Part shown: piece after piece, positions 43,074 through 52,834 of the stretch
Position numbering within the stretch: position 1 is the first letter of the stretch
Layout: the number at the start of each line of letters is the position of its first letter
Notes under the pieces: generated by a model
What the model was told of the DNA's origin: nothing
Seen by the model: only the letters and a program-made list of their open reading frames with translations
Database searches by the model: none
Made by a program: the position numbers and the translations under genes
NCBI RefSeq assembly: GCF_900119795.1
Contig: NZ_LT634361.1
Location: 1,550,001-1,614,000, forward strand
Length of the DNA stretch: 64,000 bases
Source: Tenacibaculum maritimum NCIMB 2154
GTDB taxonomy: Bacteria > Bacteroidota > Bacteroidia > Flavobacteriales > Flavobacteriaceae
Reading direction: 5' to 3'

Positions 43074-44000
43074 ATGAAATTTAAGAAAGCACAAACTTTA
43101 GAGGGAATAGCTTCTTTATTAGATATAGAATTTGTAGGGAATTCTAATTTTCCAATAACAGGAATTAATGAGATTCATGTAGTAGAAAAAGGAGATATCG
43201 TTTTTGTAGATCACCCTAAGTATTATGAAAAAGCACTGAATTCTAAAGCAACTACGGTTCTAATTAACAAAAAAGTGGCTTGCCCTGAAGGAAAATCATT
43301 GCTAATTTCGAAGGATCCATTTCGTGATTTCAATAAATTGACGAAACATTTTAATCCATTTATTGCATCTAAGAGTAGTATTTCAGAAAGTGCTAATATA
43401 GGAGAAGGAACAATAATTCAGCCAAATGTTTTTATAGGAGCTAATGTAACCATAGGAAAAAATTGTGTACTTCATCCAAACGTAACTATATACAATGATT
43501 GTATTATAGGAGATAATGTAACAATTCATGCCAATACGGTATTAGGAGCTGATGCCTTTTACTATAAAAATAGGCCGGGAGGATTTGATAAGCTTATTTC
43601 TGGAGGAAGAGTAATTCTTGAAGATCATGTAGATTTAGGAGCCTCGTGTACAATTGATAGAGGTGTTACAGGAGATACTACCATAAAAGAAGGAACCAAA
43701 ATAGACAACCAAGTTCATGTAGGACACGATACAGTTATAGGGAAAAAGTGTTTGATAGCTTCTCAAACAGGTATTGCAGGTTGTGTTGTAATAGAAGATG
43801 AGGTAACTATTTGGGGGCAAGTAGGTACAAATAGCGGAATTACTATTGGTAGAGGAGCGGTTATTTTAGGTCAAACAGGAGTCACTAAATCAGTTGAAGG
43901 AGGAAAATCCTATTTTGGAACTCCTATATCAGAGTCTAGAGAGAAGCTAAAAGAATTGGCAAAAATTAAGCGATTTTTAAAGGAACAAAAAAAAGGATAA
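43074..44000 (+). CDS. Second LpxD-like acyltransferase with hexapeptide repeats
   Basis: 308 residues, shorter than the canonical LpxD at 39232 (343). It keeps a uridine-binding-like N-terminal domain (GDIVFVDHPKYYEKALNSKATTVL), hexapeptide repeats, and a His at the catalytic position (NQVHVGHDTVIG, compare IQIAHNVEIG). The C-terminus ends in a Lys-rich helix. It is probably an acyltransferase acting on a UDP-sugar or a related acceptor, but the true substrate is uncertain. The start lies directly behind the efp terminator, so readthrough or an unseen promoter must drive it. Confidence 0.85.
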   Translation: MKFKKAQTLEGIASLLDIEFVGNSNFPITGINEIHVVEKGDIVFVDHPKYYEKALNSKATTVLINKKVACPEGKSLLISKDPFRDFNKLTKHFNPFIASKSSISESANIGEGTIIQPNVFIGANVTIGKNCVLHPNVTIYNDCIIGDNVTIHANTVLGADAFYYKNRPGGFDKLISGGRVILEDHVDLGASCTIDRGVTGDTTIKEGTKIDNQVHVGHDTVIGKKCLIASQTGIAGCVVIEDEVTIWGQVGTNSGITIGRGAVILGQTGVTKSVEGGKSYFGTPISESREKLKELAKIKRFLKEQKKG

Positions 44001-44027
44001 AAATTTCTGAAATAAGTTGTAAAAAAC

Positions 44028-44035
44028 TATTTTTG
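44028..44035 (+). promoter_or_regulatory. Promoter -7 box for sucD
   Basis: TATTTTTG, 32 bases before the sucD ATG, in a 67-bp gap. No good -33 element at the expected distance. Confidence 0.45.
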
Positions 44036-44067
44036 TAGTATCAAAATTTTAAAATAAAAACAAACCA

Positions 44068-44949
44068 ATGAGTGTTTTAGTAAATAAAGATTCAAAAATT
44101 ATAGTACAAGGTTTTACTGGTAGTGAAGGAACTTTCCATGCTGGTCAAATGATTGATTACGGAACCAATGTTGTTGGTGGTGTAACTCCAGGAAAAGGAG
44201 GACAAGAGCATTTAGGGAAACCTGTATTTAATACAGTTGAACAAGCTGTGAAAGAAGTAGAAGCGGATACGTCTATTATTTTTGTACCACCAGCGTTTGC
44301 TGCGGATGCAATAATGGAAGCCGCAGACGCAGGAATTAAAGTAATCATTTGTATTACTGAAGGAATTCCTACAGCTGATATGGTAAAAGTTAAAAACTAT
44401 ATTGATACTAAAGACTGTACATTGGTTGGTCCAAATTGCCCAGGTGTTATTACTCCTGAAGAAGCTAAAGTTGGGATTATGCCAGGATTTATCTTCAAAA
44501 AAGGAAATGTAGGTATTGTTTCTAAATCAGGTACTTTAACTTATGAAGCAGCTGATCAAGTGGTAAAGCAAGGGTTTGGTATTACAACAGCTATTGGTAT
44601 TGGAGGAGATCCTATTATAGGAACTACTACTAAGGAAGCTGTAGAGTTGTTGATGAATGATGACGAAACAGATGCTATCGTAATGATTGGAGAAATAGGA
44701 GGTAACCTAGAAGCAGAAGCGGCTAAATGGATTAAGAAAGATGGTAATCGTAAACCTGTTGTTGGTTTTATAGCAGGGCAAACAGCACCAGCAGGTAGAA
44801 CTATGGGACATGCAGGAGCTATTGTGGGAGGAGCTGATGATACAGCGCAAGCAAAAATGAAAATTTTAGCAGAAAATGGAGTACATGTAGTAAGTTCGCC
44901 AGCGAAAATTGGAGAAATGGTAGCTAAAGTCTTAAAAGTTTTAGCATAA
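44068..44949 (+). CDS. sucD: Succinyl-CoA ligase, alpha subunit
   Basis: 293 residues. The CoA-binding domain shows QGFTGSEGTFHAGQMIDYGTNVVGGVTPGKGG, the segment VGPNCPGVITPEEAKVGIMPG is conserved, and the phospho-histidine lies in the family motif GRTMGHAGAIV. It forms the TCA-cycle enzyme interconverting succinyl-CoA and succinate, making ATP or GTP. The beta subunit gene is not adjacent. A terminator follows. Confidence 0.96.
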   Translation: MSVLVNKDSKIIVQGFTGSEGTFHAGQMIDYGTNVVGGVTPGKGGQEHLGKPVFNTVEQAVKEVEADTSIIFVPPAFAADAIMEAADAGIKVIICITEGIPTADMVKVKNYIDTKDCTLVGPNCPGVITPEEAKVGIMPGFIFKKGNVGIVSKSGTLTYEAADQVVKQGFGITTAIGIGGDPIIGTTTKEAVELLMNDDETDAIVMIGEIGGNLEAEAAKWIKKDGNRKPVVGFIAGQTAPAGRTMGHAGAIVGGADDTAQAKMKILAENGVHVVSSPAKIGEMVAKVLKVLA

Positions 44950-44982
44950 CTGTTAAAAAATACTTAAAAAAATATCGTTTTA

Positions 44983-45016
44983 AATCCGATGCTATACCTT
45001 TAGCATCGGATTTTTT
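44983..45016 (+). terminator. Terminator after sucD
   Basis: A 12-bp perfect stem, AATCCGATGCTA (44983-44994) with TAGCATCGGATT (45001-45012), a 6-base loop and a T run. Confidence 0.92.
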
Positions 45017-45044
45017 ATAGATACAATTAAACCAAATACATTAT

Positions 45045-48020
45045 ATGAGAAGAATAATTCAATTATTTAGCGTATGCTTTCTTTTTATAAGCTACACGAG
45101 TTGTAAAACAAATGAAGTGCCTAATTCAACAGAAACAAAAGTAAAAGAACATATTGATCAAAAAGGGTTCAAGTATGAAACAGTTACAAATGACCCAACT
45201 AAGTTACGGTTATATACTTTAAACAATGGCTTGAAAGTATATTTAAGTAAAAACGTTGAGGAACCTAAGGTACAAACATACATAGCGGTTCGCGCTGGCT
45301 CTAATTATGATCCTAAAGAATCAACAGGATTGGCGCACTATTTAGAGCATATGGTGTTTAAGGGAACTCATAAAATAGGTACGATTAATTGGGAAAAAGA
45401 AAAGGAATATCTAGAGAAGATTTCTACGTTATACGAAAAACATAGAAAAGAGAAAGATAGCGCTAAAAAATTAGCGATTTATAAAGAGATTGATAAGATT
45501 TCGTTAGAAGCATCTAACTACTCTGTAGCAAATGAGTATGATAAAATGACAGCTTCTTTAGGAGCAACAGGTACGAATGCCCATACTTGGTTTGAGGAAA
45601 CAGTTTATAAAAATAAAATACCAGCAAATGAATTGGATAAATGGTTAGCCTTAGAGGCAGAGCGCTTTAGTACATTAGTACTGCGTTTATTTCATACTGA
45701 ATTGGAAGCTGTTTTTGAAGAGTTTAATAGAGGACAAGATAATGATTTTAGAAAGAGTTATGCTGCTATGTTAGATGGTTTATTTCCTAATCATCCATAT
45801 GGTCAGCAAACTACTATTGGTAAAGGAGAGCACCTAAAAAACCCTTCTATGGTAGATATCCATAACTATTTTAATAAGTATTATGTACCTAATAATATGG
45901 CAATAGTATTGGTAGGTGATTTAGACTTTGAAAAAACAATAGAAAAAGTTAATGAAACGTTTGGTAAGTTTAAAAAGAAAGAATTAAAGCATCCTGTACT
46001 TCCAAAAGAAAAACCAATTGAAAAAATAGTTGTAAGAGAGGTGTTTGGACCAACTTCAGAGTCGGTCTCTATAGCATATAGGTCGGGAGGAATACACACG
46101 GAAGATAAAAAATATGTGACTCTTTGTGATATGATTATGGCAAATGGCAATGCAGGTTTAATTGATTTAAATTTGAATCAAAAACAACTTGTCCAAAGAG
46201 CAGGATCTTCTCCAACTTTTCTAAATGATTACGGATATCATTCTTTTACAGGAAGTCCTAAATCTGGACAAACTTTAGATCAAGTAAAGGATTTATTATT
46301 AGAGCAAATAGAGAAACTTAAAGGAGGAGAGTTTGAAGAGTGGATGATTCAAGCTGTTATAAACGATCTTAAGTTGAGTCAAACAAAAGAATATGAGAAT
46401 AATACAGCTTTGGCAGGAGCATATTTTAATGCCTTTATCCATCATGAAAACTGGATTGATAACATTAACTTTTTAAATGATCTTAAGAAGATTTCTAAAA
46501 AAGAATTGGTTGATTTTGCGAATAAGTTTTATAGAGATAATTATGTGATCACCTATAAGCGTAAAGGAGAAGATAAAAATATAGTAAAAGTGGAAAATCC
46601 AGGAATTACTCCAGTAAATTTAAATAGGGATAAAAGTTCTGCTTTTTTACTAGCTTTTAATGAGACAATTTCAAATCCACTAAAACCGAAATATATTGAT
46701 TATAAGAAGGAGATAAAAAAGGCTAAAATGTCAAATGGAATAGATGTTTCCTATATTTTAAACGAAAAGAATGACTTGTTTGATCTGAATATTATTTTTG
46801 ATATGGGAAAAGATAATGATAAAAAAATTAGCCTTGCTGCTGGATATTTAGAGTATTTAGGAACAGACATATATACAGCTGAACAAATTAAAAAGGAATT
46901 TTATAAATTAGGAATTAAGTACTATGTTAGAGCACAGGATGATAAAACCTATGTAGGTCTAGAGGGATTAAAGGAAAATTTGCCTGATGGATTAAAGTTA
47001 TTGGAACATTTATGGGATAATGCTAAAGCAGATCCAATTGCATATGATAAGTATGTTGAGAAAATTTATAAAAGCAGGCAAGATGGAAAAACTCAAAAAG
47101 GAAATATTCTTTGGAGTGGTTTAATGAGCTACGGTAGGTATGGAGAAAATTCTCGACTGCGAGATATTATGCAATTTGATGAATTAAAATTGATAAAACC
47201 AGAAGAGTTAGTGGCTTTAATAAAGAAAATGAAAAACTATAAGCAGCGTATTTTTTATTATGGAAAAGATATTCAAAATGCCATAGAAACTTTAAATGAG
47301 TACCACCAAGTAAAAGAAGGATTTAAAGAATATCCAAAAGCTAAAAAGTACACAGAAGTTGAAACAGGAGGGAATGTTTATTTCACAGATTATGATATGG
47401 TGCAAACAGAATTACTTTTCTTAGCGAAAGGGAATCCTTTTAAGCCTGAAAATATGGCAGCATCAACATTGTTTAATACCTATTTTGGTAGTGGTTTATC
47501 TTCCATTGTATTTCAAGAAATTAGAGAGAGTAAGTCGTTGGCGTATTCAGCTTTTGCAGGATATGGAAATGCTAATAAAAAGGAAGCCCCAGATTTTGTA
47601 TATGCTTATGTAGGAACGCAAGCTAATAAGTTAGCGCAAGCTGTTGAAGCAATGATGGAGCTTATGAATAGTATGCCTGAAGCTGAAAAGCAATTTAATG
47701 CAGCGAAAAAAGCAACTTTGAAAAAGATAGCCGCTCAAAGAATTACAAAATCGGCTATTTTTTGGAATTATGAAAGGTTACAGAAATTAGGTATTGATAA
47801 TGATAATCGAGAAGAAATATACAGAGCTATTAAGAATATGACATTAAATGATTTAAAAGATTTCTTTAACAAAAACATCAAGGGAGAATCATATAATGTA
47901 ATGGTCATAGGAAATAAAAAAGGCTTGGATGTAAAATCTTTGGAGAGGTTAGGAAAGGTTACAGAATTAGATATTGATTATTTATTCAACTATGTAAACA
48001 AAAAAAAAGTTGAAATGTAG
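45045..48020 (+). CDS. M16-family zinc metallopeptidase, lipoprotein, double-domain
   Basis: 991 residues: a signal peptide with lipobox FISYTSC (Cys20), so it is probably a lipoprotein. The active M16 domain holds the inverted zinc motif HYLEH (in GLAHYLEHMVFKGT) with the distal Glu in ELEAVFEEFNRG. The C-terminal half repeats the fold without the zinc motif and has the ESKSLAYSAFAGY segment. Such large proteins (pitrilysin-like) degrade peptides in a closed chamber in the periplasm. Insertion KIGTINWEKEKEYLEKISTL after the HYLEH region is typical of the Bacteroidota branch. Confidence 0.92.
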   Translation: MRRIIQLFSVCFLFISYTSCKTNEVPNSTETKVKEHIDQKGFKYETVTNDPTKLRLYTLNNGLKVYLSKNVEEPKVQTYIAVRAGSNYDPKESTGLAHYLEHMVFKGTHKIGTINWEKEKEYLEKISTLYEKHRKEKDSAKKLAIYKEIDKISLEASNYSVANEYDKMTASLGATGTNAHTWFEETVYKNKIPANELDKWLALEAERFSTLVLRLFHTELEAVFEEFNRGQDNDFRKSYAAMLDGLFPNHPYGQQTTIGKGEHLKNPSMVDIHNYFNKYYVPNNMAIVLVGDLDFEKTIEKVNETFGKFKKKELKHPVLPKEKPIEKIVVREVFGPTSESVSIAYRSGGIHTEDKKYVTLCDMIMANGNAGLIDLNLNQKQLVQRAGSSPTFLNDYGYHSFTGSPKSGQTLDQVKDLLLEQIEKLKGGEFEEWMIQAVINDLKLSQTKEYENNTALAGAYFNAFIHHENWIDNINFLNDLKKISKKELVDFANKFYRDNYVITYKRKGEDKNIVKVENPGITPVNLNRDKSSAFLLAFNETISNPLKPKYIDYKKEIKKAKMSNGIDVSYILNEKNDLFDLNIIFDMGKDNDKKISLAAGYLEYLGTDIYTAEQIKKEFYKLGIKYYVRAQDDKTYVGLEGLKENLPDGLKLLEHLWDNAKADPIAYDKYVEKIYKSRQDGKTQKGNILWSGLMSYGRYGENSRLRDIMQFDELKLIKPEELVALIKKMKNYKQRIFYYGKDIQNAIETLNEYHQVKEGFKEYPKAKKYTEVETGGNVYFTDYDMVQTELLFLAKGNPFKPENMAASTLFNTYFGSGLSSIVFQEIRESKSLAYSAFAGYGNANKKEAPDFVYAYVGTQANKLAQAVEAMMELMNSMPEAEKQFNAAKKATLKKIAAQRITKSAIFWNYERLQKLGIDNDNREEIYRAIKNMTLNDLKDFFNKNIKGESYNVMVIGNKKGLDVKSLERLGKVTELDIDYLFNYVNKKKVEM

Positions 48021-48072
48021 TTTCTAATAATTGATGTGGCGGTTTAACATAGCGTTACAAAATCAATAAGTC

Positions 48073-48104
48073 AAAGGTAGTAATTTTAGATTGCTACCTT
48101 TTTT
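48073..48104 (+). terminator. Terminator after the M16 peptidase gene
   Basis: AAAGGTAGTAA pairs with TTGCTACCTTT (one G-U) around a 7-base loop, then a T run. Confidence 0.85.
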
Positions 48105-48547
48105 CTTTTTAATTTATTTTGTTGGTGTACTTCATTAGATCTTAATATGTGATTTGATGCGTAAGGTATAACGTCATTTATATATTTTGATAATATTTTT
48201 AACTAGGTGCCTTTTTATTTTTTTGCAATTCCATTTTCGTAAAAGGAATAGTTTTAAGCGATACTCATTTTAATATTATTTTGGTATTTATTATAAAAAA
48301 TATTGGAAGCCTCTATTTGAATGGTATGTTAAAATATTTTGATTATAAGTTCTTTCGAATTACCAATCTTATTTGAATGCGATACTTACCTATAGCTTGA
48401 ATCCAGATTAAGAAACCTTTCTTATACTATTTAGGTTAAAATAGATCTCCTAGTCTTTTTGAATACGTTTTAGATAAAATAACCTTTCGTTGCCTATGTT
48501 TAGTGTAAGATTATTTTAGGGAACGATATTATACAATAATAAAAATA
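48105..48547. other. Gene-free interval between the M16 peptidase and ttcA
   Basis: About 440 bp of AT-rich DNA with frequent stops in all frames and no RNA-like fold or repeat that I could find. It separates convergent genes, so little regulation is expected here. Confidence 0.5.
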
Positions 48548-49342
48548 CTACTCTAATAAAGGTTCTTTGATTGTGTCTTCTAAGTTTTTAAAGTCGTATA
48601 AATTATGATCTAATAAATGAGAAGGAAATACATTTTGTAAAGCATTCATCATGATGGCATTTCTATTAGGAAATTCAGTTTCCCAATTGCTCATCATTTG
48701 CTTCACTTTTTTACGCTGTAAATTTTCTTGAGAACCGCATAAATTACAAGGAATAATAGGAAAATTCATTGCATTTGCATACGAAGCTATATCATTTTCC
48801 TTACAAAAAGCCAAAGGTCTTAAGACAATTAAATCGCCGGCATCATTTTTAAATTTAGGTGGCATTGTTTCTATCTTTCCTGAAAAAAATAAATTTAAGA
48901 AAAACGTTTCTAAAATATCATTTCGATGGTGCCCTAAAGCTAATTTATTACAATTTAAATCTTTAGCAGCTTCGTATAAAGTACCTCTGCGGAGTCTAGA
49001 ACAAAGACTGCAAGTAGTTTTTCCTTCTGGCGTTTTTTCCATGACAACTTTATACGTATTTTTCTCTATGATTTTATAAGGAACTTTTAATTCCTCTAAA
49101 TACTTGGGAAGTGTTTCTTCTGGAAAACCAGGCTGCTTTTGATCTAAATTAACCGCTATGATTTCAAAAGAAATAGGCGCTACTTTTTGAAAATGTAATA
49201 ACATATCCAAAAGTGTATAGCTATCTTTTCCACCAGATAAACAAACCATAATTCTATCTCCTTCATCAATCATTGAAAATTGATTGATCGCTTCTGCCGT
49301 TCCGCGTTGTAGCTTTTTTTTAACCTGCTTTATATCTTCCAT
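48548..49342 (-). CDS. ttcA: tRNA 2-thiocytidine(32) synthetase TtcA
   Basis: 264 residues. The PP-loop ATP motif SGGKDS lies in [17 protein letters not shown]. The cysteines that hold the Fe-S cluster are in [10 protein letters not shown] and PCNLCGS, as in Ttc[19 protein letters not shown] is the conserved catalytic helix. It thiolates cytidine 32 in some tRNAs. It is transcribed divergently from the methyltransferase gene at 49464. Confidence 0.93.
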   Translation of the reverse strand: MEDIKQVKKKLQRGTAEAINQFSMIDEGDRIMVCLSGGKDSYTLLDMLLHFQKVAPISFEIIAVNLDQKQPGFPEETLPKYLEELKVPYKIIEKNTYKVVMEKTPEGKTTCSLCSRLRRGTLYEAAKDLNCNKLALGHHRNDILETFFLNLFFSGKIETMPPKFKNDAGDLIVLRPLAFCKENDIASYANAMNFPIIPCNLCGSQENLQRKKVKQMMSNWETEFPNRNAIMMNALQNVFPSHLLDHNLYDFKNLEDTIKEPLLE

Positions 49343-49451
49343 AGCTGCAAAATTACTATATCAAAGGTGAAGTATAAAGTGTATTTTGAATAAAAATTCG
49401 CCATCTTTTAAAAGAACACTATTTTATAGCAAAAAGTACTTATCACTTGTT

Positions 49452-49459
49452 TATTTTTG
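49452..49459 (+). promoter_or_regulatory. Promoter -7 box immediately before the methyltransferase start codon
   Basis: TATTTTTG ends 4 bases before the ATG at 49464. By the spacing seen at the SRP RNA gene, transcription would start at or next to the ATG. Confidence 0.35.
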
Positions 49460-49463
49460 TAAC

Positions 49464-50615
49464 ATGAATGAGTTCCAACAATTAAAAGACACCTTAAGTA
49501 AAAGTGTTTTAGAAAATAACTTTGTAAAGCTAACATTAAGTAAACCGATACGTAAAAGTGATGGTTTGCCAAATGTGTATATTCGATTGGTAAGAATTAA
49601 AGGTGCAGAAATGTTACAATTCACATATCATTATACCACAAATGATCGCGTAAAAAATTACACGATACAGGAAGCTATTGCAGAATTAACGTTGTTATTA
49701 ATAGAAAATTTTCGAGCAGCAACATTATTTACACTAAAAAATGATTTATTGGTTTTTATTTCTAAGAAAAAGAAAGTATCCTATAAGTTAAATGCAGCTA
49801 GCTTTAAAAATAAATTACCAGAAACTCATGATAAACCTAAAGAACGATTGGCAAAAGCAAGTAGTTATTTATATTATTTAGGCGTTATTGATAAAGAGGG
49901 GAGGATTGTTCATAAAATGGCGGATAAATATCGGCAAATTAACAAATATTTAGAAATTATTGAAGGACTGCTAAAGTCTGTAAAATTACCTAAACATATC
50001 CATATTGTAGATATGGGATCAGGTAAAGGCTATTTAACTTTCGCTCTGTATGATTATTTGGTACATCAAAAAAAATACAACGCAACTGTTACAGGAATTG
50101 AATTGAGAAAAAATTTAGTAGATTATTGTAATGAGATAGCAGTGAAAAATGAATTCACGAATTTATCATTTGTAGCGCAACCAATTGAAACGTATGATAC
50201 CAATAAGATAGATATTCTCATCGCATTGCACGCGTGTGATACCGCTACAGATGATGCTATTTATAAGGGATTATCAGCTAAAGCTGAGCTAATTATTTGC
50301 GCTCCTTGCTGCCACAAGCAAATTAGGCAGCAAGTAAAAGGTAAAGAGCAAGAAAGTCCCTTATTAAAATACGGAATATTTAAAGAGCGTCAGTTTGAAA
50401 TGGTCACAGATACTATTCGTGCTTTAATTTTAGAAAAATATAACTACAATACGAAGGTTTTTGAATTTATAAGTAATGAGCACACACGTAAAAATGTAAT
50501 GTTAGTGGGTGCTAAATCATCAAAAAAGAATGATATCGCTAAAATAAGTACCAAAATAGGAAGTTTAAAAGCTGCTTATGGAATAGAAAAACATTACTTA
50601 GAAACTCTTTTGTAA
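49464..50615 (+). CDS. Class I SAM-dependent methyltransferase (PF13679-like)
   Basis: 383 residues from the ATG at 49464 (MNEFQQLKDTL); an upstream in-frame ATG at 49386 would add 26 residues unlike the family. The N-terminal part is a Lys-rich, possibly RNA-binding region. The Rossmann domain begins at about 185 with HIVDMGSGKGYLTFALYDYL (motif I) and continues VTGIELRKNLVDYCN, LHACDTATDDAI and CAPCCHKQIRQQ. The CAPCCHKQ motif marks the Methyltransf_32-type family, whose substrates are mostly undefined. Confidence 0.88.
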   Translation: MNEFQQLKDTLSKSVLENNFVKLTLSKPIRKSDGLPNVYIRLVRIKGAEMLQFTYHYTTNDRVKNYTIQEAIAELTLLLIENFRAATLFTLKNDLLVFISKKKKVSYKLNAASFKNKLPETHDKPKERLAKASSYLYYLGVIDKEGRIVHKMADKYRQINKYLEIIEGLLKSVKLPKHIHIVDMGSGKGYLTFALYDYLVHQKKYNATVTGIELRKNLVDYCNEIAVKNEFTNLSFVAQPIETYDTNKIDILIALHACDTATDDAIYKGLSAKAELIICAPCCHKQIRQQVKGKEQESPLLKYGIFKERQFEMVTDTIRALILEKYNYNTKVFEFISNEHTRKNVMLVGAKSSKKNDIAKISTKIGSLKAAYGIEKHYLETLL

Positions 50616-50629
50616 AACCTAAAAAAACT

Positions 50630-51223
50630 GTGATTACATATCAAATGATGGAAAAAGAATTATCATCAATCTTTAATACCTTGGCACTTTCAGAAAGTGA
50701 ATTAAACCTTATTGCTAAAAACTTTGTAAAAATAAATTTTAAGAAAGGGGATATCGTATTGCGTAGTAATGAAGAAGTAAAATATCAGTATTATATATTA
50801 GAAGGTTGCTTAAGAACATTTTTTATAGATAAGAAAGGGAAAGAACATACTATGCAATTTGCTATAAATGATTGGTGGATTAGTGACTATATAGGGTATT
50901 TTTCAGCAACAAAATCTGTTTTAACAATAGAGTGTATAGAAAATGCAACTTTACTAAGAGTAACCAAAGAAGCAGTAGAAAAAACATATGATTCTATTCC
51001 TAAAATAGAGCGTTTTTTTCGAAAAAAAATGGAAAGAGCTTTTGTAAGTTTCCAAAGAAGGATTTTATCAAATTTATCTCAATCAGCAAAAGAGCGGTAT
51101 ATCAATTTTACAGAAACATATCCAAATATAGAGCAACACGTAAAAAATTATCACATTGCTTCTTATTTAGGAATTACTACCGAAAGTTTAAGTAGAATAC
51201 GAAAAGAGATTCTGTCAAAGTAA
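50630..51223 (+). CDS. Crp/Fnr-family transcriptional regulator
   Basis: About 192-197 residues; the frame starts at a GTG (50630), with a more likely ATG at 50645 (MMEKEL). It has a cyclic-nucleotide-binding-like beta-roll (FKKGDIVLRSNEEVKYQYYILEGCLRTFF) and a short C-terminal helix-turn-helix (HIASYLGITTESLSRIRKEI). It lacks the Cys set of oxygen-sensing FNR proteins. This small form is abundant in Bacteroidota and often sits beside the genes it controls, here a set of redox and stress genes. Confidence 0.9.
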   Translation: MITYQMMEKELSSIFNTLALSESELNLIAKNFVKINFKKGDIVLRSNEEVKYQYYILEGCLRTFFIDKKGKEHTMQFAINDWWISDYIGYFSATKSVLTIECIENATLLRVTKEAVEKTYDSIPKIERFFRKKMERAFVSFQRRILSNLSQSAKERYINFTETYPNIEQHVKNYHIASYLGITTESLSRIRKEILSK

Positions 51224-51311
51224 TTTCTTATCATACATCAATTTTTCTTACTTCTAATTACTTTACTTTTACTTAAGAATTCGTAAAAGAAAAGATTAAT
51301 CATAAGAAGTT

Positions 51312-51974
51312 GTGAAAAAAACAGCAATAATACTCGGTGCTACGGGGTTAACAGGAAGTTTTCTGTTAAACAATCTCCTTGTAGATGAAAGGTATGATAC
51401 CATCAAATTGTTTTCAAGAAGAAGTATAGGGAGAAAACACCCAAAAATAAAAGAATACATCATTGACGTTTTAAATTTACAAGAGTCAAAAAAGGATTTC
51501 ATTGGAGATGAAGTGTTTTGTTGTATAGGAACTACGGCAAAAAAAACAAAAAGGAAATCTATTTATAGAAAGATTGATATAGGTATTCCAGCGGCAGCAG
51601 CAAAACTAGCGAGAGAAAATAAAATTAATACTTTTATTGTCATCTCTGCTATGGGAGCTAACGAAAAAAGCAAGTTCTTTTATAATCGTGTAAAAGGTGA
51701 AATGGAGAAAATTATTTTAGAAGAAGGTATCAAATATACCTATATTTTAAGGCCTTCTTTAATTATAGGAAAAAGAAAAGAAAATAGATTTGGAGAAGAT
51801 TTAGGAAATTTGTTTGCTAAGGTGTTGAACCCTTTTTTATTAGGTAGTTTGAAGAACTATAGAGCAATTTCGGCAAAAACAATAGCAAAAGCAATGCAGG
51901 TATTAGCAGAAAGCAAACCCAAAGAAATAAAAATACTCTTATCGAGTGAAATATATACGATAACAACTTATTAA
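51312..51974 (+). CDS. NAD(P)-binding SDR protein, HTATIP2/TIP30-like
   Basis: 220 residues with a GTG start at 51312. The N-terminal Rossmann motif is ILGATGLTGSFLLNNL, with Arg in LFSRRSIG suggesting NADP. VFCCIGTTAKKTKRKS and the YxxxK pair FYNRVKGEME match the atypical-SDR family that includes HTATIP2. The substrate is unknown. The nitroreductase-like gene follows 14 bp downstream. Confidence 0.85.
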   Translation: MKKTAIILGATGLTGSFLLNNLLVDERYDTIKLFSRRSIGRKHPKIKEYIIDVLNLQESKKDFIGDEVFCCIGTTAKKTKRKSIYRKIDIGIPAAAAKLARENKINTFIVISAMGANEKSKFFYNRVKGEMEKIILEEGIKYTYILRPSLIIGKRKENRFGEDLGNLFAKVLNPFLLGSLKNYRAISAKTIAKAMQVLAESKPKEIKILLSSEIYTITTY

Positions 51975-51988
51975 ATTATTAAAGTATC

Positions 51989-52621
51989 ATGGAATTATTA
52001 GATAAATTAAATTGGCGCTATGCAGCCAAAGCGATGAACGGAGAAAAAGTTGCTGAAGAAAAAATCAATAATATTATTGAAGCAGCTTCTTTGGCACCTA
52101 CTTCAAGTGGACTACAACCTTTTGAAATTCTTATTGTTAAAAATCAAGAAATTAAAGAAAAAATTAGACCAGTATCATGGAATCAATCAATTATAACAGA
52201 TTGTTCTCATTTACTTGTTTTTGCAGCTTGGGATACTTATACGGCAGAGCGTATTAATAAAATGTTTGATTTGACTAACGAAATCAGAGGTTTTAAAAAC
52301 GAAGGATGGGAAAATTATCGTCAAATGCTATTAGAGAGTTATCCACAACGAGATGAAGAAGAAAACTTCAATCATGCGGCAAAACAAGCTTATATAGCAT
52401 TGTCGCAAGCAATAGCTGCTGCTGCATTTGAAGGAGTAGATTGTACACCAGTAGAAGGATTTGATCCTAATGCAGTAGATGAAATTTTAAATTTAAGAGA
52501 AAAAGGGTTAAGAAGTTGTGTAATGCTTCCTGTAGGATACAGAGATGCAGCTAATGATTGGTTAGTGAATTTACCAAAAGTTAGAAAACCTAAAAAAGAT
52601 CTAGTAACTGTTTTAGATTAA
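51989..52621 (+). CDS. Nitroreductase-family NAD(P)H-dependent oxidoreductase
   Basis: 210 residues, the usual length. The FMN-binding N-terminus is NWRYAAKAMNGEKV, followed by AASLAPTSSGLQPFEILIV, then a helix with AYIALSQAIAAAAFEGVDCTPVEGFDP and a C-terminal GLRSCVMLPVGYRD. These flavoenzymes reduce nitro compounds, quinones or flavins. It is 14 bp behind the SDR gene and in the cluster that follows the Crp-type regulator, suggesting a shared stress response. Confidence 0.92.
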   Translation: MELLDKLNWRYAAKAMNGEKVAEEKINNIIEAASLAPTSSGLQPFEILIVKNQEIKEKIRPVSWNQSIITDCSHLLVFAAWDTYTAERINKMFDLTNEIRGFKNEGWENYRQMLLESYPQRDEEENFNHAAKQAYIALSQAIAAAAFEGVDCTPVEGFDPNAVDEILNLREKGLRSCVMLPVGYRDAANDWLVNLPKVRKPKKDLVTVLD

Positions 52622-52834
52622 TTTTATTTGATTTACGAGTTGAGATTATGGTGAAAGAATGGCTCTTTTATAATAATTTTAAATTGTAATTAGTAATGCA
52701 ATTCTAATAATAGATTTCTTTTTAGAGAAAAGTGCTTTACAAAGAAACTCATTGAAGCTTTTTTAATTTATGTAAAAAGTTTTAATGAGTTTTATAGCTT
52801 TTGTAAAAAAAATAACTAATAAACATTATTTGAA

